From: Agapanthus africanus
Lineage: Eukaryota; Streptophyta; Magnoliopsida; Asparagales; Amaryllidaceae
Length of the DNA stretch: 64,000 nucleotides
Assembly (NCBI GenBank): GCA_030015575.1
Contig: JASDDO010000016.1
Coordinates: 178,186,815 to 178,250,814, forward strand
Direction: 5' to 3'
Shown here: positions 45,306 to 55,242 of the stretch, piece by piece
Numbering within the stretch: the first letter of the stretch is position 1
How the letters are laid out: each line of letters begins with the position of its first letter
The notes under the pieces: generated by a model
Seen by the model: the letters and a program-made list of their open reading frames with translations, nothing else
What the model was told of the DNA's origin: nothing
The model's database searches: none
Translations under genes and position numbers: made by a program

Positions 45306-45830
45306 GATAAGCCTCCTCTCTCTCTCCAAATATACTCTCTCTCACTTGTTGATTTCATCGGTTAGAAAAGATATGATAGTTTTGGGGTGTGTGGAATTCA
45401 TAGTTCATTTCATTCCATCACCCGATTTCCATGGCAACTTCATTAACCGATCGTCCACGGATTTGGACGAAGTGAGACAAAGTCATCTACTCATTCTCTA
45501 CATCATTCTTGGTCGTCTCTTTTAGCAAACTTGACGATCGAGTTGCCTCGAGTCAGAGGCGGGAGCCCGTTTAAAGAACCGATCATGTGGTGCCACTTCG
45601 ACGAGGACATCGGCGATCGACGAGATCGGAGCAGCCGCAACGGAGCGTGGGATGATGGTTGAAGAACGAAGGACTCGGATCGTTCGGTATAACCATTCTA
45701 CACTCTTTACAGTTTGTTAGTTTAGCAATAATGGCAGATCCGGGTTAAAGTATACGATAGCGCCAAGTTAAAAGTTTTTGTTCCGCATTTGGCGTCTGTA
45801 GACTGCCGGGGCGCTAGCGTAGACTTACAG

Positions 45831-45843
45831 TGGTATCAGAGCC
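45831..45843 (+). other. Element C primer binding site
   Basis: TGGTATCAGAGCC one base after the LTR. Confidence 0.95.
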
Positions 45844-46041
45844 TAACCATTTTGCTATACTAACTTGTGCTAACGCGTTCAAAACATCGATCCGACCGAA
45901 AATCAAAAACGACAAAATCCTTGCACGACAGTTTCTGTTGATTTTAAACGGTGTCGAAATTAATTTCTGGGTGTCTTAAAAATCCGTGCAGGGAATTCTA
46001 AGAACGACGAAGAAATTTGGGCACGTGACTCGATGATACCA

Positions 46042-46086
46042 CCGCGGAAACGCGGTCAAACCTATGGTTTGACCGCGCTTCCGCGG
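46042..46086 (+). promoter_or_regulatory. GC-rich hairpin near the primer site (element C)
   Basis: 21-nt arms 46042-46062 and 46066-46086 pair at 20 of 21 positions (core CGCGGTCAAACC with GGTTTGACCGCG) around TAT, about 200 nt after the primer site. Confidence 0.82.
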
Positions 46087-46514
46087 CTGAACAGTGAGCT
46101 CGTGGCCCCAAATTTTCACAGTGTGTTCCTGGTTTGATTTTGTGGTTTTTGGTATATAAAGTTTTGGCCCAGATTATGTTACTGTTCACCAGTAAGCTGT
46201 GGGGCCCACTTTTTAATATTTCGTGTTTGGTCGATCGAAATTTAAACACGTTAGTTTACAGTGCTTACATTATATCTCCGACCGGGAATGTCATTTGATC
46301 GGTAAACCGCGTTTAACTGCTATAGTTCTTTTAGACGGGTTTGCGAACGTGACATTCACGTTGATGTTCTGTGTTGTGCTGTATTGTTGCGGATTTGTCG
46401 TGGTGGATAGCAGTGTGCAATGATAGTACAGTTTGAGTTTATTTGTACATTTGATATTGCGGGGCGAGCGTCCAACTTGTGGACAGCCGTCACTGCCTGT
46501 TGTATAATATTCTT

Positions 46515-46840
46515 TTGGGGCACGACCAGGATGCGGTCGATGTACCTATTGTACTTTTTTTCATTACTGTACTAGGTTTTGCCCCGAGACGGAGTGCACG
46601 GATAGCCGGGTTCTGGGGGGTAACGGGTCCGCAGCTCATGGCTTTGAGAGGCAGAGGGGTCCCACTTCAGAATTGGCAGACTATTCGCCGCACTCGTAAG
46701 GGGTATAGGTTGACCCAAGGAGGGGTGCCCAAGCTTACCGGATTCCGTGGAGTGCTGGGTGGTCCATTCACTATGCTGTAGGGGGGCTGCCTCGCTTCAG
46801 GTCTTGGTGGGTAACTTGCCGCACCCGTAGGGGTCTAGGT
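46515..46840 (+). repeat. Duplicated leader module (element C)
   Basis: Two diverged copies of a block with a (G)CCC(G/A)AG(A/G)(C/A)GG.G start and a GCCGCAC.CGTA.GGGGT.TAGG end. E and D hold one copy; A and B hold two. Confidence 0.55.
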
Positions 46841-47254
46841 TTCATTGCACAGGCTATCCACACGACAGGGGAACGTCGAGTTTCAGCAGCGGCTCTGTGA
46901 AACTCGGGGATCCCAGATATCTGTATTGTTCTGTGATGCTTATTACTTTTCTGTAATGTTGCATATTATCACGCCTGGAGCGATTATGTATATTGGTTTA
47001 TATACTATTAGATGTTGTATATGTTTTACACCCGCGCTAGTCCAGTCCCCGCTCTGTCGTTAGTTAAGTAACCTAACGGGTGATGACGGGACCCAGTGAC
47101 GAATGCGGATGGCATATACGTACATTTTATTTTCGTTCTTTTCTGGTGTGATTGATTGATGGGACTGCGTTGATTCTGATCAATGCAAAGTTAAACAAAC
47201 CTGTTTGAGTTGTTGGAACAAATTTAAAAAGTGTTGTTGCAAAGACGTTTCCTT

Positions 47255-47485
47255 TTGTTATGCATAGCGGTATTCAGTGGAATATCCTGCACCTCATTCG
47301 ACGAGGCAAGGGCCGATATCCCTTCACCGGGACTGACCCCTTGGACAGAAGTTTGCGTCAGAGTAATAACTTCACTATAGTCGATTACATGTTGCTATGC
47401 ATAGCGGTATTCAGTGGAATATCCTGCACCTCATTCCACGAGGAAAGAGCCGAGATCCCTTTACCGGGAGTGACCTCTTTAGCAA
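47255..47485 (+). repeat. Doubled hairpin unit (element C leader)
   Basis: Copies at about 47255-47345 and 47391-47485 share GCATAGCGGTATTCAGTGGA and CCTTTACCGGGAGTGACC-like ends; GGTATTC/GAATATCC can pair. Confidence 0.8.
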
Positions 47486-47619
47486 AAGGTTTTCGCCACT
47501 ATATTTTAAAAAGCTATCAGGTTCCTTCAGCGATATCAAGTTCACTACGCTAAAGGTTTTTCGCCAAAAACCTGCCGTAGCCCTCCGTCGTTTCTTATGG
47601 ATGGTCAGTAGTATTCAAG

Positions 47620-47831
47620 CTATGCTTGTTGGCCCTTAGTCAAGGCATAGTGTTTGGTAGCTGCTGGGTATTCATTTGTTGCATAGATAGATGAGTTGGT
47701 TTGGGACAGTCGTACAGCCTTGTTGGCCCTTAGTCAAGGGCGAGTACGGGTGGGTTCAAATTAACAAGATAATGACGGGCAGAACTTGACATGTGACTTA
47801 TGGTTTGGTGGCCCTTAGTCACGATCATAAG
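47620..47831 (+). promoter_or_regulatory. Triple-hairpin array, loop CCTTA (element C)
   Basis: TTGGC-CCTTA-GTCAA at 47626-47645 and 47720-47739, and GTGGC-CCTTA-GTCAC at 47805-47824. The third keeps pairing by a double change (T-A to G-C). Outer stems are CTATGC/GCATAG and CTTATG/CATAAG. Confidence 0.82.
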
Positions 47832-48135
47832 AGCATGGGGCAAAAACTATATCAGGAGTTTCTAAAGAAACTGAAACTTGCCAAGTATGCGCATACCATC
47901 TGGAGTATGAGTAACGTGGATGCATTCCATCACGTTATCATGCGATGAGAGTTGGATCCTGATTCCCACTGATGAGTTGGTTTACTCTTCGGGTGATCCC
48001 GATTGATTCTTCTTTAGGTTTGGAGGAGAATTTGACAGGACAGTGGGAGGTTTCCGGATTAGATAAAATGATGACCATTCTGATCTAGGTTAGAGTGCAC
48101 GCAGAGTGTTTCTTTTCTCTCTCTCTCTTTGGCAG

Positions 48136-49849
48136 CGACCTTTGACCGACCCTAGACTATGACTCAGTGACCAGGTTAACCGAACCTTCTTAAAATACTG
48201 GCTTTTGGATTGTCTGAGTTGCATAAGTCATTGCCACTCCTTCTTTTACCCTTTGTATTTCTCAGAACACCCGTATAACTACGGATATCCACTTCCATTG
48301 GATAGATCCATCGTATGGTTATATACGAACTCGAAGGGACTTCTTCGAGGATGGATCCCGGTTCAGGTTCAGGAGAAATAGAATTGGTTTATTCAGTTGT
48401 CTTTTATTATCACCTTCTCTCAGGTTGCGAGAGCTCCTTGGTTTAGGAGAGTACACCTATTACGCCTATTGGATAGTCTTATTCCAAACCATAGGCTGGT
48501 GCCGAAAGGTAGGGAATGAAGAAAACCAATTAGCCTAACTAGGGTGTGCAGAAGGTAATATGTAAAGACAAAATAAAGGGATTAGAAAGAGGGCAAAGTA
48601 AATTGCGACTAATATCATTCACGACCAAAACCGCGTACTTCATCGCCGCTCCTATTTCACCTTTAAAAGAATAAAATATTATTCAGTTGTCTTTTATCAT
48701 CACCTTCTCTCGAGATGCGAGTACTCCTTGGTTTAGGAGGGTACACCTATTATGCTTACTGGATAGTCTTCTTCCAAACCATAGGCTGGTGCCGAACGGT
48801 AGGGAAGGAAGAAAACCAGTTAGCCTAACAATGGTGTACAGAAGGTAACGACTAAAGACAAATAAAGGGATTTGGAGAGATGGCAATAAAATATACGGTT
48901 GAAGTCATGAATAGGATTATGGAAGAGGCATTGCTATGAATACCAGGATACCCCTACGAAACATTTTCATGTTTCAGTGCATTGTTAAAGAAAAACTGTT
49001 TTCCCGATTAGACACTTACTCCAAGGGTATGTATTTACCAGGTTTCATTCTCATATCTGTATGGTTTTACAGATGATGAGTGGGAGTAAGATATTGGGAA
49101 TTAGGTGATCATCCTCATTATATCGGAATTCGTTGCAATTGGTGATATTTGAGGAAATCGCCAGGGTACAGTTTTCTACTTACGACGCACAGGTTTTGAG
49201 TTGTTTAAACTCAGCGGACTTATACAGAGTATTGTATGTTGTCCAAGTGTCCATCAGGACAGAGGGGTAGGTCCTCGTACTATGTTCTGTTTACTTATAA
49301 CTTCTCTAGTATTTAGACAAGTGTTTCGTAGAAATACAAGGTCTAAGTTTTGAGAAGTTATGGGTATAAGAATAAAGTAGAGAACCAGGTATCACAAGTA
49401 TCGGGATTCTTCAAAGAGATCGAAGGTGTAGATTCTTGTGATTGGTATTCAGATGATAGTGATGGTTTTGAGAAACGTGTTTCTCTTTCAGGTTACTCAT
49501 AATTGGATGGATTCCTAAGTTGAGTAATGCTGATTAGCCTCTTTCCATTAAGTTGATATGCACTGGAGACAGATGCATGGATTTGAATATGGTTCCAAAT
49601 TAAATTAGTGCCAAAGTTTCTATATTGGATATAGAATAGTTCGTACCTTAAAAGAAATTAAGGTACGGGGAGTTGTCCAGCTTATGATTAGAACCAGACA
49701 CTGGATAACTCAGGGCACGTTTCTGTAATGGCTGTTTGTGGGTTGACCCTGGCTATGACGAGAGTTGATATTCTACCATTTAGAAGATCAATAGTGATAT
49801 TGTTCTTGACTCGCCACAGTTTTAGTAAAAAATGGATCTTTTTCAGAAA
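48136..49849 (+). other. Unexplained filler DNA in element C
   Basis: Counterpart of the filler in A and B, in place of gag, protease and integrase. It contains the direct repeat at 48385-48600 and 48672-48880. No retrotransposon or host protein recognised in any frame. Confidence 0.6.
48385..48880. repeat. Direct repeat pair within C filler
   Basis: Copies at about 48385-48600 and 48672-48880 share TATTCAGTTGTCTTTTAT, CTCCTTGGTTTAGGAG, ACCATAGGCTGGTGCCGAA and AGAAAACCA. Same family as 4861-5490 and 13338-13945. Confidence 0.8.
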
Positions 49850-51091
49850 ACAGTAGTGGGAGTATGGTAGAACTGGAAGTGATTCCAGAACCGCGAACGA
49901 TTACGGAAAAATTTAATAGGACCTATACATTCAATCAGGTTTGACATTCCAATAGCCACTCCGCAGGTATGGTACGTAACCTCAGACACCCGAGAGGTAC
50001 TTCGGTAGCCTCAAGGACGGTGACAGGGAGGTTCTTATCTACCCAGACTTGACACTACTGTTGTTCCAGGATATGAGACCCGGTAGGAGGGTTGTCGTAG
50101 TCAGTGGGAGCAACGGAAGCATGGTGGGCAAGTAGCTTATGTCTATTTATAGACTTGAGCAGTTATAGCAGAGATAGATCATCTAATTTTGATGTGACAG
50201 TCATGGGTTTGACTTCAATCAGAATAGGGGATGGATCAGTTAAGAAGGTAGTAGGGTGTGATGTCATGGTATCTGGATGACATACACAGAGTGGGAAGTA
50301 AAATTCCTATACTACGATCGGTTGTACTGTGATCGTCACACAGTTGTTTCTCCAGACAGGATATGGATATAATATTTGACATTCTGGTTTCTAGATCTAT
50401 GGTTTTAGATCTGGATTTGGGTAGTTTCCCAATGTGGGTACTTTGACAGATATTCTAATGGTTTTTGGAATAGTTGACTCCTAGCATGGTGGTGTACCTG
50501 CAGGTGATGGAGTCACCCTCTCTAAAGGTGTCGTATAGACTAAAAGGGAGAGGGATGTGCATGACTGGCAGATCACTTGCTTAGGCAATTGAGTCAATCA
50601 TGAGATGTCAAGTACCACACCAAATGTTGGTTTTGCACAAGATGCAATAAGTTTGTATTAATCCAATCCTGGAGAAACATAAGGAAGCAGTTTTAGAACA
50701 TTAGTACATGTTCTATGGATTTGATAATGGCAGCCTCTTTCGGGAGACGGTTATCATTCCAGGCTTCAAAGGTGACATGGATGACAGAGTGATTGTCAGA
50801 GTTTTAGTTTTCCCTCTGACGAGGGACAGTATTGTGGACAGGTGGTCCAATGGGATACTGTGGGAAGCAAGGTGCCCGATACTGATTAGGTTCAGTGATC
50901 GATGCAGTCTAAGAAGTTTGGATATGGAGTTCATTTATGAACTAAGGTCCCATCAGATATCCAGACATGTTCTAAGACAGGTACTACTCAATTCGGGAGA
51001 TGGCTTTCTCCGCGAACTTGAGATTAAGAGAGATACAGAAAGAAACTTCTAGGCGGATCCACTCACCGAGGCTATTTCTCGAACACAATAG
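49850..51091 (+). pseudogene. Collapsed pol remnant of element C
   Basis: Plus-strand traces: an integrase-RT linker (VELEVIPEP near 49866), a mutated SGSNGS...SIYRLEQ block near 50101-50162, a decayed RT block near 50270-50520, and an RNase H end with RSHQISRHV (in the open frame 50708-51052) and ADPLTEA near 51055. The breaks are at the same places as in A and B, with more stops. Confidence 0.78.
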
Positions 51092-51191
51092 TTTTACAAA
51101 CGGGCTTTGTGAAACTGATTAGTAGAGGAGTTGGATGTTCGGTTTCACACGGGCTGTGAGTAGTCGACATCGCAATATTAGCCTTGAGTGC

Positions 51192-51202
51192 AAGTGGGAG
51201 AT
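51192..51202 (+). other. Element C polypurine tract
   Basis: AAGTGGGAGAT directly before TGTTGGAGATAG. Confidence 0.93.
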
Positions 51203-51341
51203 TGTTGGAGATAGTGCCCTCATAGTCAATTATTGGATCGCAGGTACGTGATTGCAATGATTGCGGAGGACCTATCCCGGTAGGACAGTCTTACTTGAAA
51301 TGATAGTATGCTATCTGGTTTGCCTTTATCAGTCGTGTACA
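51203..51341 (+). repeat. Element C 3' LTR, left part
   Basis: First 139 bp of the LTR, ending with GTACA (51337-51341), the target duplication of D. Confidence 0.95.
51337..51341. repeat. Target duplication of D, left copy
   Basis: GTACA before D's 5' LTR; the partner is at 61081-61085. Confidence 0.95.
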
Positions 51342-53223
51342 TGTTAGTGTTTATGCCCTAGAAGGCCATTACTGTATCATACTAGCTTGTATATTACTTA
51401 ATGGAAGCTTGGGATATTCACATGTATATAACAGTCTTGCTAAACATGGTAGTATGCTACTTGGTTTTTCTATCTTAATATGTGAGTATACGTATTGATA
51501 GAGCTCTTAGGATCTTGCTTGGCTACCAGCGTTGTGATGGCAGTCACACTAGTGGGGGCTGGGTAGTCTACAAGCACATCCTTATTCAGGTCCCTGGTCG
51601 TTGGATTATCGAGACAGAGCATCGATACTCCGGAGTAGACTAGTGTGTACGCTTCTCATCCCAGTTGGGGAGATGGTCTGTCCCACAGCCGTCAGTACGT
51701 CGTACTGGAGATAGTATACAGGTGCTCGTTAGGTTACGGGTACACCGGACAGGACTCACAGGGAACTGTTGGTTGGTTTGATACCAGTCGTCAGTGAACA
51801 GTTCCCAGGTGACATGAGTACAGCGTAGTCCGCAGACTTGACACTGCTACTTCGCCTCGAGTGTGTCCCACTGTTCTTAGATTGCTACCCTACCACGGCT
51901 CAAAGGAGTCGTGCAAACAGGTAGCAGTTGGGTGCAGTCCCGAGCACTTGGAGGCAGTGGCGGTTAGACAGGATTCGTCCCTCCCGGTATTGGGAGTAGA
52001 TATCGTGCTGTGTCAGAGAGCCATTACGCAAAGTCCCTGGCCAGGGCAAGCGAGATTTGCTGGTAGGTTCCAGCAGTTTCTCAGGGTGTAATGGGCTTCA
52101 CTCCGACACGACTTATACCGCTATTAGGGGACTGACGCTTGCCGCCCCCCTAGGCCCGATATGCGATAGTCATGGACGAACGGACCGGACTGTATGGAGA
52201 TTGTCACATCAGACTCAGTAGGAGTTCGGATGGGTTTACTCATCGGCCTTCTTATCGACAACTACCTGGGGACCGTTACGTACAGCTAGTGCCGCTTGCG
52301 GTCTGTGGTTAAACCCACTGCCAGCGTAGTAGTCGAGTCTCTAGAGTCCCACACAGAGAGTTTCCTACTCCAGGCGAAACGATATAGAGGTTGCATGGTT
52401 TTGCGACAAAGGGTTCGGACACATACGTGCGTTTACGCGCGTACGACTTTCGGACAGTTTTTACCAGTCGGCTTTGGTTTAAGCCAGTTACTGGTATCCG
52501 GTTATTGGATTTTTACAGTCTAAAGTTTTTCCGTATTTTTACGGATCGGAGGGGCGTTCTCGTAATTACTCGAGAAGCTTCTAGAAGATGTGACTAAGGA
52601 GGTTTGTTTTGGAAAGAGAGTGAGTCATAGTGGTGATTCATTCACTTCATTAATGCACATTTATTGCTTAATGACTCATGTTAATGAATCATCACAAGAT
52701 ATTTTGTGAAGCATGCTTATTCATTTCTTTTATTCATTTGTTGAAAATAAGAATGCTTCATATTATTATGATACACTCTCTCTCTTCTCTCATTATCATA
52801 TTACACATTCTCTCTCCTCAAGCTCTCATCTTCAAACCCTAATCCTTAATCCTCATGTGTTGAGATCAAAGGATTAGTTAGACTAAACAATCCATAACCT
52901 TCACTCTTTATCATCCTATCATCTTTGATTAGCAATCAAAGTTGATTAGTTACCTCAAGTTAGAGGTTTAGCTTGGAGTTTCGCTCTCGGGTGGATCGTC
53001 TACTACCTAGAGAAGGCCGAGGAGAACCAAGGAGGACATAAAGAAGAAGGACCGGTTCATTAGGTATAATCCCTAATCACTTATGTAAAGAAACTCATAG
53101 AATACGGTTTTTTAGGGTTTAGCTTCGATTCATGCGGTTAGTCGATGTTTGTTGTTTAAACTTGATAAGTTTTTGTAAATTCCGCCTCCCCATAAGTACT
53201 GGGGTGTACAACATCGACTTACA
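51342..53223 (+). repeat. Element D 5' LTR
   Basis: TGTTAGTGTTTATGCCC...CATCGACTTACA. Related to E's LTR. Contains an ACGTGCGT/ACGCGCGT palindrome near 52422-52443, a GGCTT/AAGCC hairpin near 52469-52485 and a heat-shock element (52574-52586). Confidence 0.97.
52574..52586 (+). promoter_or_regulatory. Heat-shock element in D 5' LTR
   Basis: GAAgcTTCtaGAA, three perfect units; the same in the 3' LTR (60431-60443). Confidence 0.65.
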
Positions 53224-53224
53224 G

Positions 53225-53237
53225 TGGTATCAAAGCC
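53225..53237 (+). other. Element D primer binding site
   Basis: TGGTATCAAAGCC; one base differs from the usual TGGTATCAGAGCC, which still leaves strong pairing to initiator tRNA-Met. Confidence 0.9.
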
Positions 53238-53431
53238 TCGCTAAACACTAAATAACTTAATCGCAAATTTGTACGAATTTCGAACGAAAAAACGAACCCG
53301 GAAAACCCTAGTTCTGTTAAGTTTCTGTCGAAGTGAAAATGAAGTCCTAAAATTTTTCTGGAGTGTTCAGAGAGCTAGAAAGGGGTCCAGGAGAACACCC
53401 AAGAAATTCGAGCCCATGACTCGGCAACTCG

Positions 53432-53478
53432 GCCGCGGAAGCGCGGCGGATCGGTGGGATCTGCCGCGCATCCGCGGC
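53432..53478 (+). promoter_or_regulatory. Long GC-rich hairpin (element D), flipped relative to E
   Basis: 21-nt arms (53432-53452, 53458-53478) around GGTGG. The loop in E is CCACC. The full 81-bp block 53415-53495 equals the reverse complement of E 22632-22712 at 75 of 81 positions, while the flanks (GAGCCCATGA before, ATGGACTC after) keep the same orientation. Confidence 0.85.
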
Positions 53479-54532
53479 GCTTTGGTCGAGTCATGGACTC
53501 GTCTTTCTTGTGTGGGTCCCCTGTGACATTTAGGGTTTTCTGGAATATTTAATTATTGCTCAGGTTACTGTTTAACAGAGCAGATTTTGGAGCAATTTTG
53601 AAGTTGTTTATTCGATCGAAAAATACAGTATTTGCGTATTGGATTATATCTGTGATTGTTTGATGTGTTCGTAAACCTCCCCCAACTGCTAGTATGTCGG
53701 TTGGCAGGGGGTTGCACATTTCTGAAATGGTTATATCTGTTTGTGCATATAAACTGTATTGGACTGTTGTGGTGTATAGCCGGGGTTAGCAAAGGGTTAT
53801 TGTTTAATTCATTTGTTGTAAATGTAATTTGTTGTAATATTATTTTCGCGGGGCACTTCCAGGTTGCGGTTGTAGCCACCGTTGTATTATTTCATTTTAC
53901 TGTTTTTGCTCCTAGGACTGACCCAAGATGGGGTACACAGACTGCCGGGTGGGTAGTTTGCCGTACCCGTAGGGGTCGAGGGTGGGGTAAACGGCTATTC
54001 ATCACAACTGTGTAATCTGTCTTTTCTTGCAGGCTCAAAAGAAATACAGATTGCTTGCAAATCCAATATTGTTTATCTGTGTTCTGGAATGAATATCATT
54101 GCGTCAGACGAATGTAAAATATCTATATTTATTATAGCTATTTAGACGTCACTTATGTTTTACACCCGCGCTAGCCCAGCCCCCGCTCTGTCGTTAGTTA
54201 AGTAACCTAACGGGTGATGACGGGACCCCGTGGCGAATGCGGATGGCATAAGAGGACGTTATATTTTCGTTGTTTTCTGCAATGATAGGTTAATGATGGG
54301 ACGCATTATCTATAATGCAAAGTAAAACAAACCAAAGTTTAAATCGTTGGAACAATTTAAAAGAAACCACTCGGTTATTTTTAAAACAGATATTTTTAAA
54401 TGCGGAGCTTTAACCACTCCTTTTAAAAGCTATCAGGTTCCTTCGGTTATATCAAGTTCACTACGTTTACGGTTTCGCCAAAACCAGTCGTAGCCCTCCG
54501 TCATTTCATTTGGGTATTCAGTAGTATTCAAG

Positions 54533-54741
54533 CTATGCATTTTGGCCAAAGTCAAGGCATAGTGTTTGGTAGCTACTGGGTTTTCATTTGTTGCATAAGA
54601 TAGATGAGTTGGTTTGGGACAGTCGTATTACCATTTGACCAAAGTCAGGGGTATATACGGATGGGTTCAAATTGACAAGATAATGACGGGTAGAACTTGA
54701 CATGTGACTTATGACATTTTGACCAAAGCCAAGGTCATAAG
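54533..54741 (+). promoter_or_regulatory. Triple-hairpin array, loop CAAA (element D)
   Basis: TTGGC-CAAA-GTCAA, TTGAC-CAAA-GTCAG and TTGAC-CAAA-GCCAA within 54538-54557, 54632-54650 and 54715-54734. Outer stems are CTATGC/GCATAG (54533-54562), TACC/GGTA, and the perfect 8-bp CTTATGAC/GTCATAAG (54708-54741). The loop equals that of A and B. Confidence 0.85.
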
Positions 54742-55204
54742 AGCATGGGGCAAAAACTTATATCGGGAATTTCTAAAGAAACTGAAATTTGTAAAGAGAT
54801 GCATACCATTTGGAGTTTGATGAATGTTGGTAGCATTCCTACAGCATTATCAGATGATGATATTTGGATCCCGATCCTACTGTGAGTATATGCTACTTAT
54901 CAGGATATTCGTCGCTTAACGATCAATGCTATAAACCTAGTAGGTGTCCAGAAAAGTGTCAGCGGGGTTACGCCCCCAGAGAAAAGAGGTTATTTAATTA
55001 AGGAACTTCGCGAAAGCGTTGGAAAACCTCCCTCGAAGTATCGACACCGGCCTGGCTGAACGGTTAAGCAAGTATTGTACGGTGGGAATAGTCTTGGCTA
55101 ATTCTTCTTTTATGGTTTGAGGAAGGATTTGAGAAACAGTGGGAGCCATCCAGTTTAGATAAACTAAAAACCACTCTAAACTTGCAAGAGCATCATGCTA
55201 AAGA

Positions 55205-55231
55205 GTTTTCTTCTCTCTCTCCTAATTGCAG
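55205..55231 (+). promoter_or_regulatory. Splice-acceptor-like tract before D gag
   Basis: CT-rich run ending AATTGCAG, 11 bases upstream of the chosen ATG. An in-frame ATG at 55195 lies at the start of this tract and is a less likely start. Confidence 0.4.
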
Positions 55232-55242
55232 CGACCCTGAAA

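Larger units (their letters stand above)
43680..45829 (+). repeat. Element C 5' LTR
   Basis: TGTTGGAGATAGTGCCC...GTAGACTTACA. The first part is very similar to A and B (reversed); the later part has diverged. Internal marks: a 23-bp imperfect tandem repeat (44599-44644), a palindrome (44814-44833), a CGGCTT/AAGCCG hairpin (44860-44877), a heat-shock element (45099-45116) and a TATATAT box (45299-45305). Confidence 0.95.
45844..48135 (+). other. Untranslated leader of element C
   Basis: Non-coding. It holds the GC hairpin (46042-46086), a doubled GCCCCGAGACGG/GACCCAAGGAGG module (46515-46840; one copy in E and D), a CGTTAG/CTAACG hairpin near 47059-47080, the doubled 95-bp unit (47255-47485), the triple-hairpin array (47620-47831), and a CT run ending TTTGGCAG near 48135 where gag would begin. 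Confidence 0.75.
53238..55242 (+). other. Untranslated leader of element D
   Basis: Two-kb non-coding leader collinear with E: GC hairpin (53432-53478, inverted relative to E), one GACCCAAGATGG...CCCGTAGGGG module (about 53916-53980), an acceptor-like TTTTCTTGCAG near 54031, a CGTTAG/CTAACG hairpin near 54191-54212, the triple-hairpin array (54533-54741), a donor-like GTGAGTAT near 54886, GGGGTTACGCCCC near 54963, and a CT run ending TTGCAG at 55231. Confidence 0.78.

Noticed and set aside
43680..51341. Solo LTR or host gene between G's leader and D
   Set aside because: Matching LTR ends, CATTT duplications and the polypurine tract show one complete element C.
54533..54741. CRISPR-like reading of the three spaced repeats
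   Set aside because: Only three copies, spacers are homologous between elements, the setting is a plant retrotransposon leader, and hairpins with outer stems explain the pattern.
55195..55242. Upstream in-frame ATG as start of D's polyprotein
   Set aside because: It would translate the CT-rich acceptor-like tract into a hydrophobic leader with no counterpart in E; the ATG at 55243 follows the CAG and begins the recognisable Gag.
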